A stretch of 64,000 nt of DNA, taken from NCBI GenBank assembly GCA_017165825.1, contig CM029370.1, forward strand, positions 29,360,416 through 29,424,415. Direction: 5' to 3'. How positions within the stretch are numbered: the stretch's first letter is position 1; each line of letters opens with the position of its first letter. Shown piece after piece: positions 26,901 to 40,912 of this stretch. The notes below the pieces were generated by a model, which was not told the origin of the DNA, made no database searches, and was given only the letters and a program-made list of their open reading frames with translations. Origin of the DNA: Hepsetus odoe. Its lineage: Eukaryota > Chordata > Actinopteri > Characiformes > Hepsetidae. Position numbers and translations under genes: made by a program.

Positions 26901-28584
26901 CTGCTCCCCAGGGGTCAGAGCGGTGGAGTTTTTCTTCTCTAATTGCTGCCCTGTCTCCGGTGGGATTACTGTTCTCTCAGGGCTCTGCAGCAGGTCTACC
27001 TGAGGGTTGGTGGTGGTGAAGCTGAAGGTCACCGTGTATTTGATCCTTTTATCTGAAGGCTGCACATCTTTTACACGTCCTTGTGACTTGGAGATGTTTG
27101 GGTTTGCTTGACCAGTTTTTATTCTTCTTTATTTTCCTGTAAAGCTGTTTTCAGCAGCTTGATGTTTTAAAAACCCACCGTAACTGATGGATTTTAATAG
27201 TAATCTTAAAGGGTTATTTTTTTTATTACCATCATAAATTCAGTAGGAAAACACATCCGAAATTGTAAGGTCTGATTAGGTCCTTTAACGACTGGTGAAA
27301 TAATAGGAAATGTGAATGTTGAGCACCATCATCCACATTCTTCTTAATGATCCTCCGTTTTAAGGATTTAGTTGAGAATTCTAAGATTTGGTACTGGAGC
27401 TTCAAAGTTAATGCAGGTACATAATACATCAATACTGTGTGTGTGTTTACATACGCAGTATGTAAACACACACACAGAAAAAATGCTGTAAACAGAACGC
27501 TTTCAGAAATATCAATAATGATTGCATTTTGTAAACTGATCAAAATAAACAAAGTGAGCGAACAAAAGAAAAATCGGACAATATTAGGTGTTTCTACCTT
27601 TTACCTTCAGAACAGCATCAGTTCTTCTAGGTACACCTGCACACAGTCAGGGATTCTGTAGGATTATAGTCGGTGTCTGATCAACCAGTTTTACCAAACA
27701 GGTACTGATGATCATCAATGTCACACGGAGGAGAAACACAGTCATGTTTGGAACGACCGACCGGCCGAGTTCCTTCAAAAACTGTGTGCGAGTGTACCTA
27801 GAAGAACTGATGCTGTTCTGAAGGCAAAGGGTGGTCACACCAAATATTGATCTGATTTAGATTCTCTTTTGTTCATTCACTGTATTTTGTTGATTGATGA
27901 AAATAAATGATCAACACTTCCATTTCTGAAAGCGTTCTGTTTACAGCGTTTTTTCACACCTGCTTAAATCCTTTGCACAGTGCTGTAAATGGAGAGCTTG
28001 AGGTAAAGTGTAAAAAAAAAAAAAAAAAAAAGGTGAAGAAATGGAATTAAGTATATAAATATACAGTTGGCGGTGGAGACAAAGAGATGAAGGTGTGGAG
28101 AGAAACGCAGAGATGGAAGTAGATTGATGGATATGGAATTGATGAAGTGGTGGAGAGATGTAAGTAGATAGATATGGAGGTGGGGAGATTAAGAGATGGA
28201 GGAATAGAGAGAAGAATAACGTGACAGAGATGGAGGAAGAGATGTATTAGGTGGAAAAACAAACCCAAACCTGGCCCTGAACTCAGCATTGGGAGTTTGT
28301 GTAGCAGAGCCGTAGCCCAGTATGTTCCTATTCAGATTCCGGGGCGGAGCCGGTGAAGTGTCTGTGTTAATGTTGCGTAATGTGGATTAAGGGAACACAC
28401 TCTTTTATTGTTAACTAATGGAGGAGTGGACGAGCTGGTTCAGATGTATATTTCCTTTCCTCTTAATCTGTTTCTCTTTAGAGTCCAGTCTTATTCCTCG
28501 ATGAGCTCCTGCTGGATAATCTGTGTGTGGGATCACAGGAGGTCATTATTTCCTGTCCATATGAGCTTCTCTCTCTCTCTCTCG

Positions 28585-28619
<35 letters not shown>

Positions 28620-31600
28620 GCTCTCTCGCTGATGCAGACTTAGGAGAGTGTGATTTAGTGAGCTTTTTTAACCTGCCTGCTCATCACGTCTGCACACCTG
28701 CCCCAAGCTCAATAAAAAACAAAAAAAAAAACCACCGCAGTCATGGTTTTGCAGCGAAAAGCGGAATAGAGTCGGGATAAAGACCCTGTCGGGCAGATAA
28801 TTGGTACTGACGTTCACTCGGGGGGCTTTGCTTCAGGCTGGGATGGAAATAAACGAGAAGTGAGGTCATGTCTTACAAATGTTCCAGTACATTAATTCGA
28901 ATCCCGGTCCGGTAGGTTGCCCTGAGGTTCCCTTGATCAAGGTACCGTCTCCATCACTGCTCCCCGGATGCTGGATAAGTCTGCCCCCTGCTGGACGGTG
29001 TGTGTGTGTGCGTTTGCGCCTGTGGTTCACTAAGTGTTCACAATGGCTAATAGTCACTTTCACTTCACTTCACTCCAGTGATCACTTTGTCGGATTTGTC
29101 TGGGTCAGGTCTGTTTTCTTGCATGTTTTTGTTGGTGGAACCGAGCAGCATAACAGTTACGTGATTGGTTGATTTTCTGGATCAGAAAAGCTGTAATGGC
29201 CCTGTGAGAAATCACTTACTACCAGAAAGCAGTCTGTTTCTGAGCGAGAGGTAATGGAGCCTTACAGAAAGAGAGAAATGTGGTGGGATCTGCGGCCGAG
29301 CATGTGAGATTTAACTTAACTGAGATTTCTCAAAATAATGCGCATTTTTTTTATTATTATTTTTATTATTATTGTTACTGCAGTTTATCATTACTGCCAC
29401 AGGAGGAGAGGTTTGTGTTGAACATATTAAATGTAAACATATTTTACCCTGGACTCCTGCACCGGGTCTGATGTACAGCGTTAATCACCCAGGCGTCTTG
29501 CCTTCTCTGCCATAAACGCCTCTTTCACTCCTTCATTGCTCCTTTCATCACGTCCCCGGTGTCTCCTGTTGCTGATGATTCTTATCTCATGTTGATCTAC
29601 CAGAAACCGCAGGAGTTTGTCCTCAGTGGGCCGAGTTTACGTCAGCTCTCTGATTTATTTCACTAGAGAATCTCTCTCTCTCTCTCTCTCTGTGTCTGTC
29701 TGTTTCTCTGTCTGTCTGTCTCTCTCTCTCTGTCTCTGTCTCTCACCCAGGTTTTGTGTTATTAGATTTTATTAAAACCATTTAAACTCATTTTGTTTGA
29801 TTTGTTTGGGGAATTTTCGATATACAGTACTGTGCAAAGGTTTTAGGCAGGTGTGAAAAAATGCTGTAAAGAACGCTTTCAGAAATATAAATAATGATTG
29901 TTTATTTTGATCAATTTACAAAATGCAAATTGAGCGAACGAAAGAAAAATCTAAATCAGATTGATATCTGGTGTTTCTACCTTTTGCCTACAAAGCAGCA
30001 TCAGTTCTTCTAGGTACACCTGCACAAAGTCAGGGATTCTGTAGGATTATAGTCGGTGTCTGATCAACCAATTTGACCAAATGGGTACTGATGATCATCA
30101 GTGTCACACGGAGGAGAAACACAGTCATGTTTGGAACAAAGTGAAAGTGACAACCCTTGTCATTGCGAGGTCACAGCACAGCGCACAGTGAACCACAACG
30201 AAATTGGACCTCTGCATTTAACCCATGCACACACTGTGCAGCAGTGGGCAGCTATTGAAAGCGCCCGGGCAGCAGTGATGGGGACGGTACCTTGCTCAAG
30301 GGTACCTCAGGGCAACCTACTGGTAAGGGAATCGAACCCACAATCTTCCGATGTGGCAACTCCCTCACCACTAGACCACCGCTGCCCCAACAACCTACCG
30401 GCCGAGTTCCTTCAAACACCGTGTGCGAGTGTACCTAGAAGAACTGATGCAGTTTTGAAGGCGAAGGGTGGTCACAGCAAATATTGATGTGATTTAGATT
30501 CTCTTTTGTTCATTCACTGCATTTTGTTGATTTGATGAAAATAAATGATCAACACTTCCATTTCTGAAAGCATTTTTTCACACCTGCCTAAAACTTTTGC
30601 ACAGTCCTGTAGATAAATTGTAACTTCTTTTTAACCCCACCAATTAATATTGTCCTAAAACGTACGTATTTTAAACTTGAATATTTCACTCTTTTTCACT
30701 TGTGGATTTGATCTTTAAAAGGAATTGTTCAGCCCTGTTACACACACATCTTCAATTTAATTATAACAGTAATAATAATTATGTGGGAAATGTTCTCTTG
30801 ATATTTATTTGAATGATTACCAATAATAGAAATCTGATTGGTGGAAATTATGTATTTTGGGTAATTACATTATGAGGCTGATTAGAATCAAGAAATGAAA
30901 GAGGGAAGGTTCTGAGAAGCTCTGTTACAGAGGTGTAGTGTTCCGTTTCTTTTTCTTGGATAAAGGTCGTCGCTGCCCCTCCTGTGAGGATTAAGCTCTA
31001 GATTAGGCAGAGGAAGAGGAAGGGAGGATGGAAAAGAAAAAGTGTGACCTGTTTGGGCCTGTCCTCTGAAGCACACTTAGAAACGGGACGTCCTGCACCA
31101 TATGGACTAAATTTTACTGATAAACATTTCTAAAGTCTTCAGATTTGTTTTTCCAATCGATTAAATACTAATTCTCCAAAAATATTTTATATTTAATAAA
31201 TATTTATAGTTTTACTCTAAATATTTCTTCTTCTTTCGGCCGCTCCCGTTAGGTGTCGCCACAGCGGATCATCTCCGTTTCTTCCTGTCCTCTGCATCTT
31301 CCTCTAACATCGTCCCCCTGCATGTTGTTGTTCTTCAACATCCTCATTTCTCCTCTGGACATGTCCAAACTGTCGCAGTCTCTAACTTTGTCTCCAAACT
31401 GTCCAACCTGAGCTCTACCTCTAATATACTCATTTGTAACCCCGTCCATCCTCGTCCCTCCCGATGCAAATGTCAGCGTTTTTAACTCTTGACACCTCCA
31501 GCTCCACCACCTGGTCTCCAACCCGTATCGCATAGCAGGTTTCACTGCCGTCCTGTAAGCCTTTCCTTTCACTCTTGCTGGTGCAGTCTGTCACAAATCA

Positions 31601-32776
31601 GACACTTCCCACATGGAAACTATATTTTCAGAAATTATTAATTTGACTTTATGGATGTCCTCTGCATTTAACCCATGCAAACACCGTGCAGCAGTGGGCA
31701 GCTATTGAAAGCGCCCAGGGAGCAGTGACGGGAACGGTGCCTTGCTCAAGGGTACCTCAGGGCAACCTACTGGTGAGGGAATCGAACCCACAATCTTCCA
31801 ATCCGGGGCGACACTCTAACCACTAGGACATTGCTGCCCAAAAAAGCAGAAGAGCAGTTTCTAGAGATTCATCATCGTTTTACAGATTTTATGATTTATT
31901 TTTCAAAATCAATAAACTCGAAACACGTGGTTGAAATCACTTTGGTGCTGAGCAACATGACCATAATTATAAATGACATCAGTAAAGCTTTTTATGAGCT
32001 TTTTTGATCTCGTCAGTAATTAAAGAAGATTGATCTCCTGCAGGTTTCTTCACGAAGAGCGTGGAAATCTTCTCAAACTTAATTTATTTTTTCAATTATG
32101 AGATGAAACAACTTCTTTTGCACTGAAAGTCTGAAACCTTGGTAATCTTTTAGTTGTGCTACATTTCTCCGTCTTCATGCACATTCTAGGTTGGGACGGT
32201 TGAACTTTTATTTGAACTAGGTTGATGCAGGGTCATGTAAGCTGACTGTTGGTTTGTTTTCATGTGCTTGTGTCCTTTATGTCCACTTTAAACACCAGCA
32301 CAGTTTGAGTCTGACATTTCCTGTCAGCGCTCGTTTCTTAAGATGCTGAGATTGCGATGGGACCCAGTAAATTAGAGGGACAGCTCAGGTTGGACAGTTT
32401 GAGACAAAGGCGAAATTAGAGAAGCGAGCCTGAGGTGGTTTGGACATGTCCAGAGGAGAGATGAGGATTATATCAAGGAGAAGGATGTTGAAGTAGAGGA
32501 AGGAAATAGAGGAGGTTTATGGATGTGGTGACTGAGGACATGCAGGTGTGAAAGAGGAAGATGCAGAAGATGGGAAGACATGGAGACACCTAACGAAATC
32601 AGATGAAAGAAGAAGAAAGAGTTTGTTTAGAAACAGGAGATGGACGGTGTGCTGTTTCCTTCTCCGCCGCCTGTTTTCCACAGTTGTGGTTTCCACTCAG
32701 TGTTTGCTGAGTGTCACGCTGACCTTTAGTGCATGTTTGGGTTTCAGGTGAATGTCCAGGGTGTTGCCAACTGGGT

Positions 32777-32814
<38 letters not shown>

Positions 32815-35800
32815 CAGGTGTCCACAGGCCAGTCCTGCGTCAGCAGTGTAACACTGCTGTATGAATGATTCAATGAAGCGTGGCAGCAGCCCAGGGTGTA
32901 AAGTCGTACCGCTTCCTTATTTATTGGCCTCCTTTTTGTTTTATTAACAAAATCAAAACCTTATTTCCTTTTGTGTTTGGCAGTCTGTTTTTTTTTTTTT
33001 TTTGCTGACCTACCTCGCCTGTTTGCTTCTTGTTTCCCTTGAAATAGAGCGCCCGCAAAAAGGAAAAGTAGGAAGAAGGTCTGGACTGTTTCCGTCGGGC
33101 AGGGAAAGTGCGAATACGGCAGAGCAGATGGCTGCTGAGCCCAGGACCGCAAAAAAAAAATAAAGTGAACAAAGAACGAAAGCAGGAATCAAGCTAACAT
33201 CTGGGCAGAGCGCAGCAGCGTTATCGCTTAGCATGTTTCACCAGTAAGCCCAGTTGCAGATGTTTGAGCTGGAAAAGAATCTGAGGTTGAGTGGGAGTCG
33301 ATCGTGCTTGGTCCCGTGTGACATTGAAGGGTTGATTTTATTATTTTTCTTCTTTTTCGTTGGAAACTTTCAAAGTACTGTGTTCTGCTTTACCCTGAAT
33401 GTAGTCTGTCAGTCAGTATCTAGTCTTTACTTAAATTCCTCCAATTAACATCTACACCTAAATCTGAGCTGGTGAAGTGGTTCGGTAATCCCATATATAT
33501 ATGGATTATATATTAATGATTGTTTATTTTGATCAATTTACAAAATGCAAAGTTAGGAACAAAAGAAAAATCTAAATCAGATCAATATCTGGTGCTTCTA
33601 CCTTTTACCTTCAAAGCAGCAGGATGTGAGGAAGCTACATCCACAGAAGATCTGTGCTCAGTTCTCCAAGATGTTTGGAACGACCGACCGGCCGAGTTCC
33701 TTCAGAAACCGTGTGCGAGTGTACCTAGAAGAACTGATGCTGTTTCGAAGGCAAAGGGTGGTCACACCAAATATTGATCTGATTTAGATTCTCTTCTGTT
33801 CATTCACTGCATTTTGTTGATTGATGAAAATAAATGAACTCTTCCATTTCTGAAAGCATGTATATATGTGTATACATACACGTGTGTGTGTGTGTGTGTG
33901 TGTGTGTATACAAGAGAGAGCACGAGATTATTTAAAACCACATTAATAGCAAAATTAGGGCATTTAGTCCAGAACAGAATACCTGCATAATTTATATCAC
34001 ACAAGGGGAAGTATTTTAGTCTCATCCTACTTTATAGTCTTAAAATAAATACAAATAAATTAATTATTTATAGTTTTTGTTTGAGTTCCTGCAGTTAAAT
34101 GAATTGAATTTATAATAAAACGTTTGTTTTTCTGTTTTAAACAAGCGCAGTGATCTTTTATAAAACTGTTTTGTTAATCTGTTTTTAAAAAGTTTTTGTA
34201 TATTTTAAAAACAACTGTTAATTGAAAAAATAACTAATAGATTTTTAATATAATCTTCAGTGCAGGTCTGCAGTTGTATTGAATTCTCCTGCACGCTGCG
34301 TTAGAGAGGTTTATTTAAATATTGAGACTCGGACGGGAACATTGATGCTCATTATTGGAGTGAAGAAACCCGCCCTCCCCGGGGAGTCTCGGAGACCCCA
34401 TCCCAATATCTGGCAACTTGGGGCTAATTATCGGAGAGAGGGATCAGGACTAATGAAACAAAGGAAATGTCCCACGTGAACCACAGCATTATATGGACAG
34501 TTGAGCGAAAATATAATAAACTACGTTCCCCTTTGAGGTGTTTAGTGGCCACATTTTGCACAGATTTGCACAGATATCTTACAGACAGTTTTCTGCTCAG
34601 AAATGACGCAGTAATTTTACAGCCTGTAAAAGTGGAAAAAATAAATGAACAGGAAGTGTTAATATTTCAGTGTTTTTTTTTTGTTTTTTTTTGGGGGAGT
34701 AACAGGTTATTAAATTACTCTCACCAGAATACAACCCTCTTTAGTGAGTGACGGTTTGTTATTGTGAACCACAACCGAACATATCCTCTGTATTTAACCC
34801 ACAAACGCCGTCCAGCAGGGGGCAGACATTTCAAGCAACCGGGGAGCAGTGCTGGGAATGGTACCTTGATCAATATCAGGGTCTCTGTAGATTCCCTGCA
34901 TACTGGTTTGGGAATCAAACCCATGACCCTGGGATCCTGGGATCTAGTCCCTAAACACTAGACCACTGCTGCCCCAAATTGAGCAAAATCAACCAGCTAT
35001 AATTAATTGTAATAATCAGTTAGCAATCATCAGCTAACGGCCGTCGCTGGCTAGCTTTAGTGTTTTTTTTTTTTTTTTTTCCAATTCAGGTTTCTCTTTT
35101 TTAGTCTTCTGTTCATGCTGCTGTGACTGACAGAACCACAATAAATTGGTACTGCAGTGCGTTTTCCTTTTATATTGACTGCTAATGTCCTCTAATAGGG
35201 GCGTGGCTGTTCTTACTTCTACAAATGCTATTAATACTTAATCAGGGCGTCTTAAACTGAGCTTAAACATTTGCATTAGCATGTAGCCTGTTTAGCCTGC
35301 AGCCCTTTCCTTTAGACCTCCCTCGCTTTAAGAGATAGCAAATAATTTCAGGGAATTAAGACAATGTCCCCTAATTCGATTGATGAATATTTTAGTCAGT
35401 CGAATCAGCCCTGTGTGTGATCCTCATGATTATTGATCCTCATGATTATTTTAGATTGAATGTAGATATGACCCAGAGAGATCTCCTATTGGTCAGGCCT
35501 TCAGGACGGGATGTTTTTATTGTCGTCTTCTCTTTTTCATTCTCAAACAGTCTGGATGTTGCTGACAGTGCAGAGACAGTGTGGGACCCGTGCACCAGGT
35601 CTCATGATCGAAGGGTTGTGGGCATGAAATAAAAAAAAAATAAGAACTAATCCTGCATACAGCAGAGGATAATAAATGATAAATATAAAATAGAATAAGA
35701 ATAAAATATGCAGATATACTTAAATATAAAAAAAAGGAAAAATGAAACACAAAGTGTAAATATGAATGAATGTTTTGCAGAACAGCCTGTTGTGCACAGA

Positions 35801-38800
35801 TTTTATATAAATATGTAAATACAAAAGTACACGGGATATACCGAGTGAAAGTGACTATTCTTGTTATAGCGAGGTCACAGCACAGCACACAGTGAACCAC
35901 AACGAAATTGGACCTCTGCATTTAACCCACGCACACAAACACACACCATGCAGCAGGGGGCAGCTATGAAAGCGCCCGGGGAGCAGTGACGGGGACGGTA
36001 ACTTGCTCAAGGGTACCTCAGGGTAACCTACTGGTAAGGGGTTTGAACCCACAATCTTCTGATCCTGGGACCGACTCCCGAACCACTAATGGGGGGAAAA
36101 AGATGGAACATGTAAAGTGTCAGTGTGTACATATTAGCAAATAGTGTGATGAAGAGCCTGGGCCAATAGGTACTACTGAGGTACCGCCCCCAGCACTGCT
36201 CCCCGGGTGTTGGATGTAAGGCTGCCCCCTGCTGGGGTACACATTACGTTTTATGAAAATGAAGCCCAGTCTTGCGCTTGTTAGTGCTTCTTTTGTGTTT
36301 CGATTTTGAAGAGCAGAACGTCTGTTGCGACGTTCTTCTTGCTGAAAGGTCCTAAAATGTGGGACATCCTGTCTCTAGCCAGGTAGCCAGTCAAAACAGA
36401 GCTCATTTGCATGTAAAGGTGCAGTGACAGTCTGTTTATCTCAAAAGAATAAAGAAGGCAGGGAATGGTCCTTTAGAGGTGAATTAAGACTTAATGTCTT
36501 TTGCACACAAGGGGACCTCGGGGACAAAATGAAAGTGTATTTGTTTGAAGGGTCTTTGGGAGGGACAAAGCTGTTAAATTTCTCTGTTCAGAACTGATTT
36601 AGATCAGAAGAAGACATGAAAAATAAATTGGAATAAACTCTAATCCTCTGAAAGCAGAAACACGGCGGCGCTTTTTGTCCCAGCTCATAATTAAGTATCG
36701 TGTTGACGTGTATCTGCCATTTCGCCCACCTTTAAGCCGACGTCTCCATCACTGCTGTGTGTCTCTTTGCATTGGGCGACAAGGTGTCCCGTCAAGGTGA
36801 GCTGGGTTTGTTCTTCAGAGGGGAATGTAACCTCTAGTCTGTTTGAAGGTGATTGGAGTGTGTGAGAGAGACAGGGAGACTGTCTGACTCAGTGGGGACC
36901 CCCTCTGGCAGACAAGCTGCTTAACACACTCCTTCAATAAAGGAAGAGCAGGACAAGCTTTAGTCCATCACTCAGAATGACTGGGACGATTTTGGGGTCT
37001 CAAAGTTTCTCAAAATGATTTGAATCCCAATGTTTAATTGTCAGAGGGCTACACAATGCATTGTTTCTTGGTGCAGCGGTGGTCTGAAGGATCTGAAGGT
37101 CATGAGTTCAAATCCCAGACCAGCTGGTTGCCCTGAGGTACCCTTGAGCAAGGAACCATCCCAATCACTGCTTCCTGGGTACTGGATATGGCTGCACACT
37201 GCTGGATGGTGTGTGTGTTCACAGTGACGGTCCATGTCATTCCTAACTCATCGCATCATTGGTCTGTAGAGATACAGATGGCCACAACATGCCATTAATC
37301 AACAGGGTGACCAATCGCAGCTCCTAGAATTAGAGAGGCTGTTTTTAATTACTGGGCCTTTAAGACTGAAATATCTATGAATCTGTTTTCTACTATTTAA
37401 GATAAACCCTATTAGTGGGAATGGGAGGACTAATAAAAGGAGCTTTTTTTGTGACATCACATAAAAATTAGATACGGGCCCTTTAATTTACTGAAAGCAC
37501 AATTTGTCCACTCTAGTTTGTAATTGTTTAAGATCTTAACAGCTGAGCAGCTTTCTTTTAGAGGAACGTGAGCACAGGATCTAAAGGTGGTGGGTTCGAA
37601 TCCCAGACCAGTAGGTTGCCCGAGGTACCCTTGAGCAAGGTACCGTCCCCATAACTGCTCCCTGGGTGCTTTAAATGGCTGCACCCTGCTGGACATATAT
37701 GTAGGTTAAATGCAGAGGCTGCATTTCGTTGACAAGTATAGTCACTTTTACTTTCACTTCACTTCTCTCTCTCATATTTTATACATAATATATATATATA
37801 GTCATGTATTATATTTTAGTTATGTATTAATATATTATAGTCATGTGTGTTTCAGACACTGCTGAACTGAAATTTGGAGAATCAGAGCCTTTTCAAGTGT
37901 AACACAAACATTTAATACTCTAAGTTTATATTTTATATAACTTTATATGATGTAATGGTTTAGTTTTGATTACCGACACCTTTCTTAGAGATACCTCACC
38001 TGTTAGACGTCACCATCTTCACCATCAACATCTGGAGTCTTTGGTGAACCACATGAACGCGAGGAGTAAAACTTCACGTTGATGGAAAGCTTGTTGTGGC
38101 TGCGTCTGATCAGCAGCAGGCGAGTCTGTTTCGGTACGAGGTCCCGGCACTCGCTGTGAAAATGGCAGTGATTTCTGTCAGGCTGTGAAAACGGCCACGA
38201 TTTGTCACCGAGCTTACAAACATGCTCCGCAAACACAGCTGATGTTCATCCGTGTGCAGTAAACATTACTTCATTCGTCTGATCAGCCTCATGCAGAAAG
38301 CATGTCCACGAACACAACGGAGTAACGGCGAGTGCGGAAAAGAGTGCAGGCAGGTTGGAACGGGAGGAGAAGAGTGACAGGAGTGACCTGTGGCAGACGG
38401 AGACCAGTGAGAGTAAAAGGGAAGGCTTATGGTTTGATGGAGAGACCAACCACGTTATACGGGTTGATGACGGTGATTAAAAGACAGGTGGTGGAGCTGG
38501 AGGTGTCAGAGTTAAAGATGCTGAGATTTGGAGGGACGGGATTAGAAATGAGAGTGTTAGAGGAGACGAGGAGACAAATTCGGAGAAGCAAGGCTGTGTT
38601 GGTTTGAATATGTCCAGAGGAGAGACGAGGAGTATATCAGCAGAAGGATGCTGAGAACAGAGCTGCCGGGAAAGAGGAGAGGAGGAAGGAGGTTTATAGA
38701 TGTGGTGAGAGAGGACATGCAGGGGGACAGGAAGACCTGGAGATGGACGATCTGCTGTGGCACGTCAACAGGAGAAGACGATTCATTTTCTCAGTAAATG

Positions 38801-40881
38801 TACCAGATGTCTAACAACCCAAGTAACCATCAAAAAAGTGAAAGTCAAATGAAACGCAGCACAGCACACGGTGAGACACACGACAATACACCTCTGCATT
38901 TCACCCGCATACGTGCACCAGGGGGACAGCTATTGAAAGCGCCCAGGGAGCAGTGATGGGGGCGGTACCTTGCTCAAAGGTACTTCAGTGCAACCTACTA
39001 GTCTGGGATTCAAACCCACGATCTTTTGATCCGGAGACTCCCTGACCACGAGACCACCGCTGCCCAAAAACAAATCCGTAAATGAAGTTCGTCCTCTGTT
39101 TTCATTTCTTCCGGTCCTCAAAGGTTAATGTACTTTTGTTGTTGTTGTTTTTTTTGTGTGTAAGTTTTTCTCATTAAATAAAGGGGCAATTGTAATATTT
39201 TGGTCTCATTTGTTAAATCAGATCTTTTAGGACTTGGATGATGTTTTATGAAAAGCTATATCTTTTTTTTTTTTTTCTACGTTGTGTATTGACCTTTTTA
39301 AAATCATCCTTTTAAAGGTCATCGGGACGGAATTAAGTGAACGTTGGAGGGACAGTCTTCCCGCTGTCTTTTATTCCTGTCTCGTCCAGGCAGGTTGTGT
39401 ATTGTTCCAGGGTTCACCTGCGGTTACGTGTCGCCGTTGACTCTGCTGAGTGTTGATGGGTCGCCGCCGTGTGCGTTTCCTCCTCAGCACTTTCTTTAGT
39501 GCCGCGACTGCACTTCCTCAAGCTGTTCACGCAGCAGCCGCTCCAATGACCAGCACAAATAAGCAGAAATACCGAGGCTTAGCGCGGATTTGAAAAGGCC
39601 TGGAGGCCGAGATGAGTCCAGCGCTGCTTCAGCTCATCACTCGGCGGCTGGCTGGATTTGATCTCCTCCTGACGGAGCGCTCGATGCCTGTCTTTCTGCC
39701 TCACTGCATCTTTAACTCTGCTGAGCTTCTGCCTTTTTAAACCGGGGGTTACCGCATCAGTGATCAGGGCTGCCCGAATCATTTCAGTACTCAGTTGTTT
39801 GTTTTAGTATTCTCAGTAGTTTTAAGATGGACTTTTTTAGGGTGTTTGATTGGCTGTTGAAGCTAAAAGAGTGCAGGGGCTTAAGAAATAAGAGCTTTTT
39901 GGATTATGAGACATAGGCTGATCGTTATAGGCTGGGACAACAAGTCCTGGAGTAAAGTAATCTAAACTGTGTACCAATTGCCACATTACTGATCTAAGCC
40001 TGACTCCAAGATTAATCCTGGTTTTAATAGAGAGAAATCCAATTTTGAGTTGATCCCGTGTATGACTGCTAAACCCGACAATGAGTTAATCCCGTCGTTG
40101 ATTGTGTTAAAGACGACTATGATTGAGCAGAACCAGACTTTGAATTAAACCCAGCTGTGGCTGAGCTAAACCAGATTATGACAGAGTTAAACCGGACTAA
40201 TTATGACTGAGCAGAACCAAACTGAACCCCACTTTGAGCTAATCCTGACTAAAATTTAATTAAGTCCGACTATGAATGTGCTAATTCTAACTATGACACA
40301 GTTAAAACCGACTATGACTGAGCTAATCTCGTCTTTGACTGTGCTAAGGCCGACTTTGACTGATCATACCCCGACCATGACCGAGCTGAACCCTACTTTG
40401 ACCAAGATAATTTTGGCTATGATTGAGCTAATCCCAGGTTTAACTGAGCTGAACTCAGCTATTTCTGAAATGAACGCCAACTAAACCCGAGCTTATTCCA
40501 GATATAATTGAGCTAATCCTGGCTAATCCTCGGAAATGTCAACTATTTGTAGCAGCAGTCATCTAGACATTTTCCAAAAAGTTTTATGAAGTGCTTATGG
40601 AACAGATTTGTGTGACCTATTGTTGAAAAATGTGTATTTAATTTTTTTTTTCTTTTCTTTTTTTTTTTTTTTTTAACAAACCACGTTCATAAAATGTCAG
40701 TGATTTATGTGAGTCAATACAATGGCAGAAAAATTTTGTTTTTCTAAAATGAAAGAGTTAAACAGAAACAGCCAAGTTCTTAAAGTCAAATAAATAGAAA
40801 TGCTTATGAATTAACCTTAAAACAAGCAAACAACATCCAGTTCTTCCTTCATGCAGTTTTCTTGATGTTTAAAGGTCTCTC

Positions 40882-40912
<31 letters not shown>

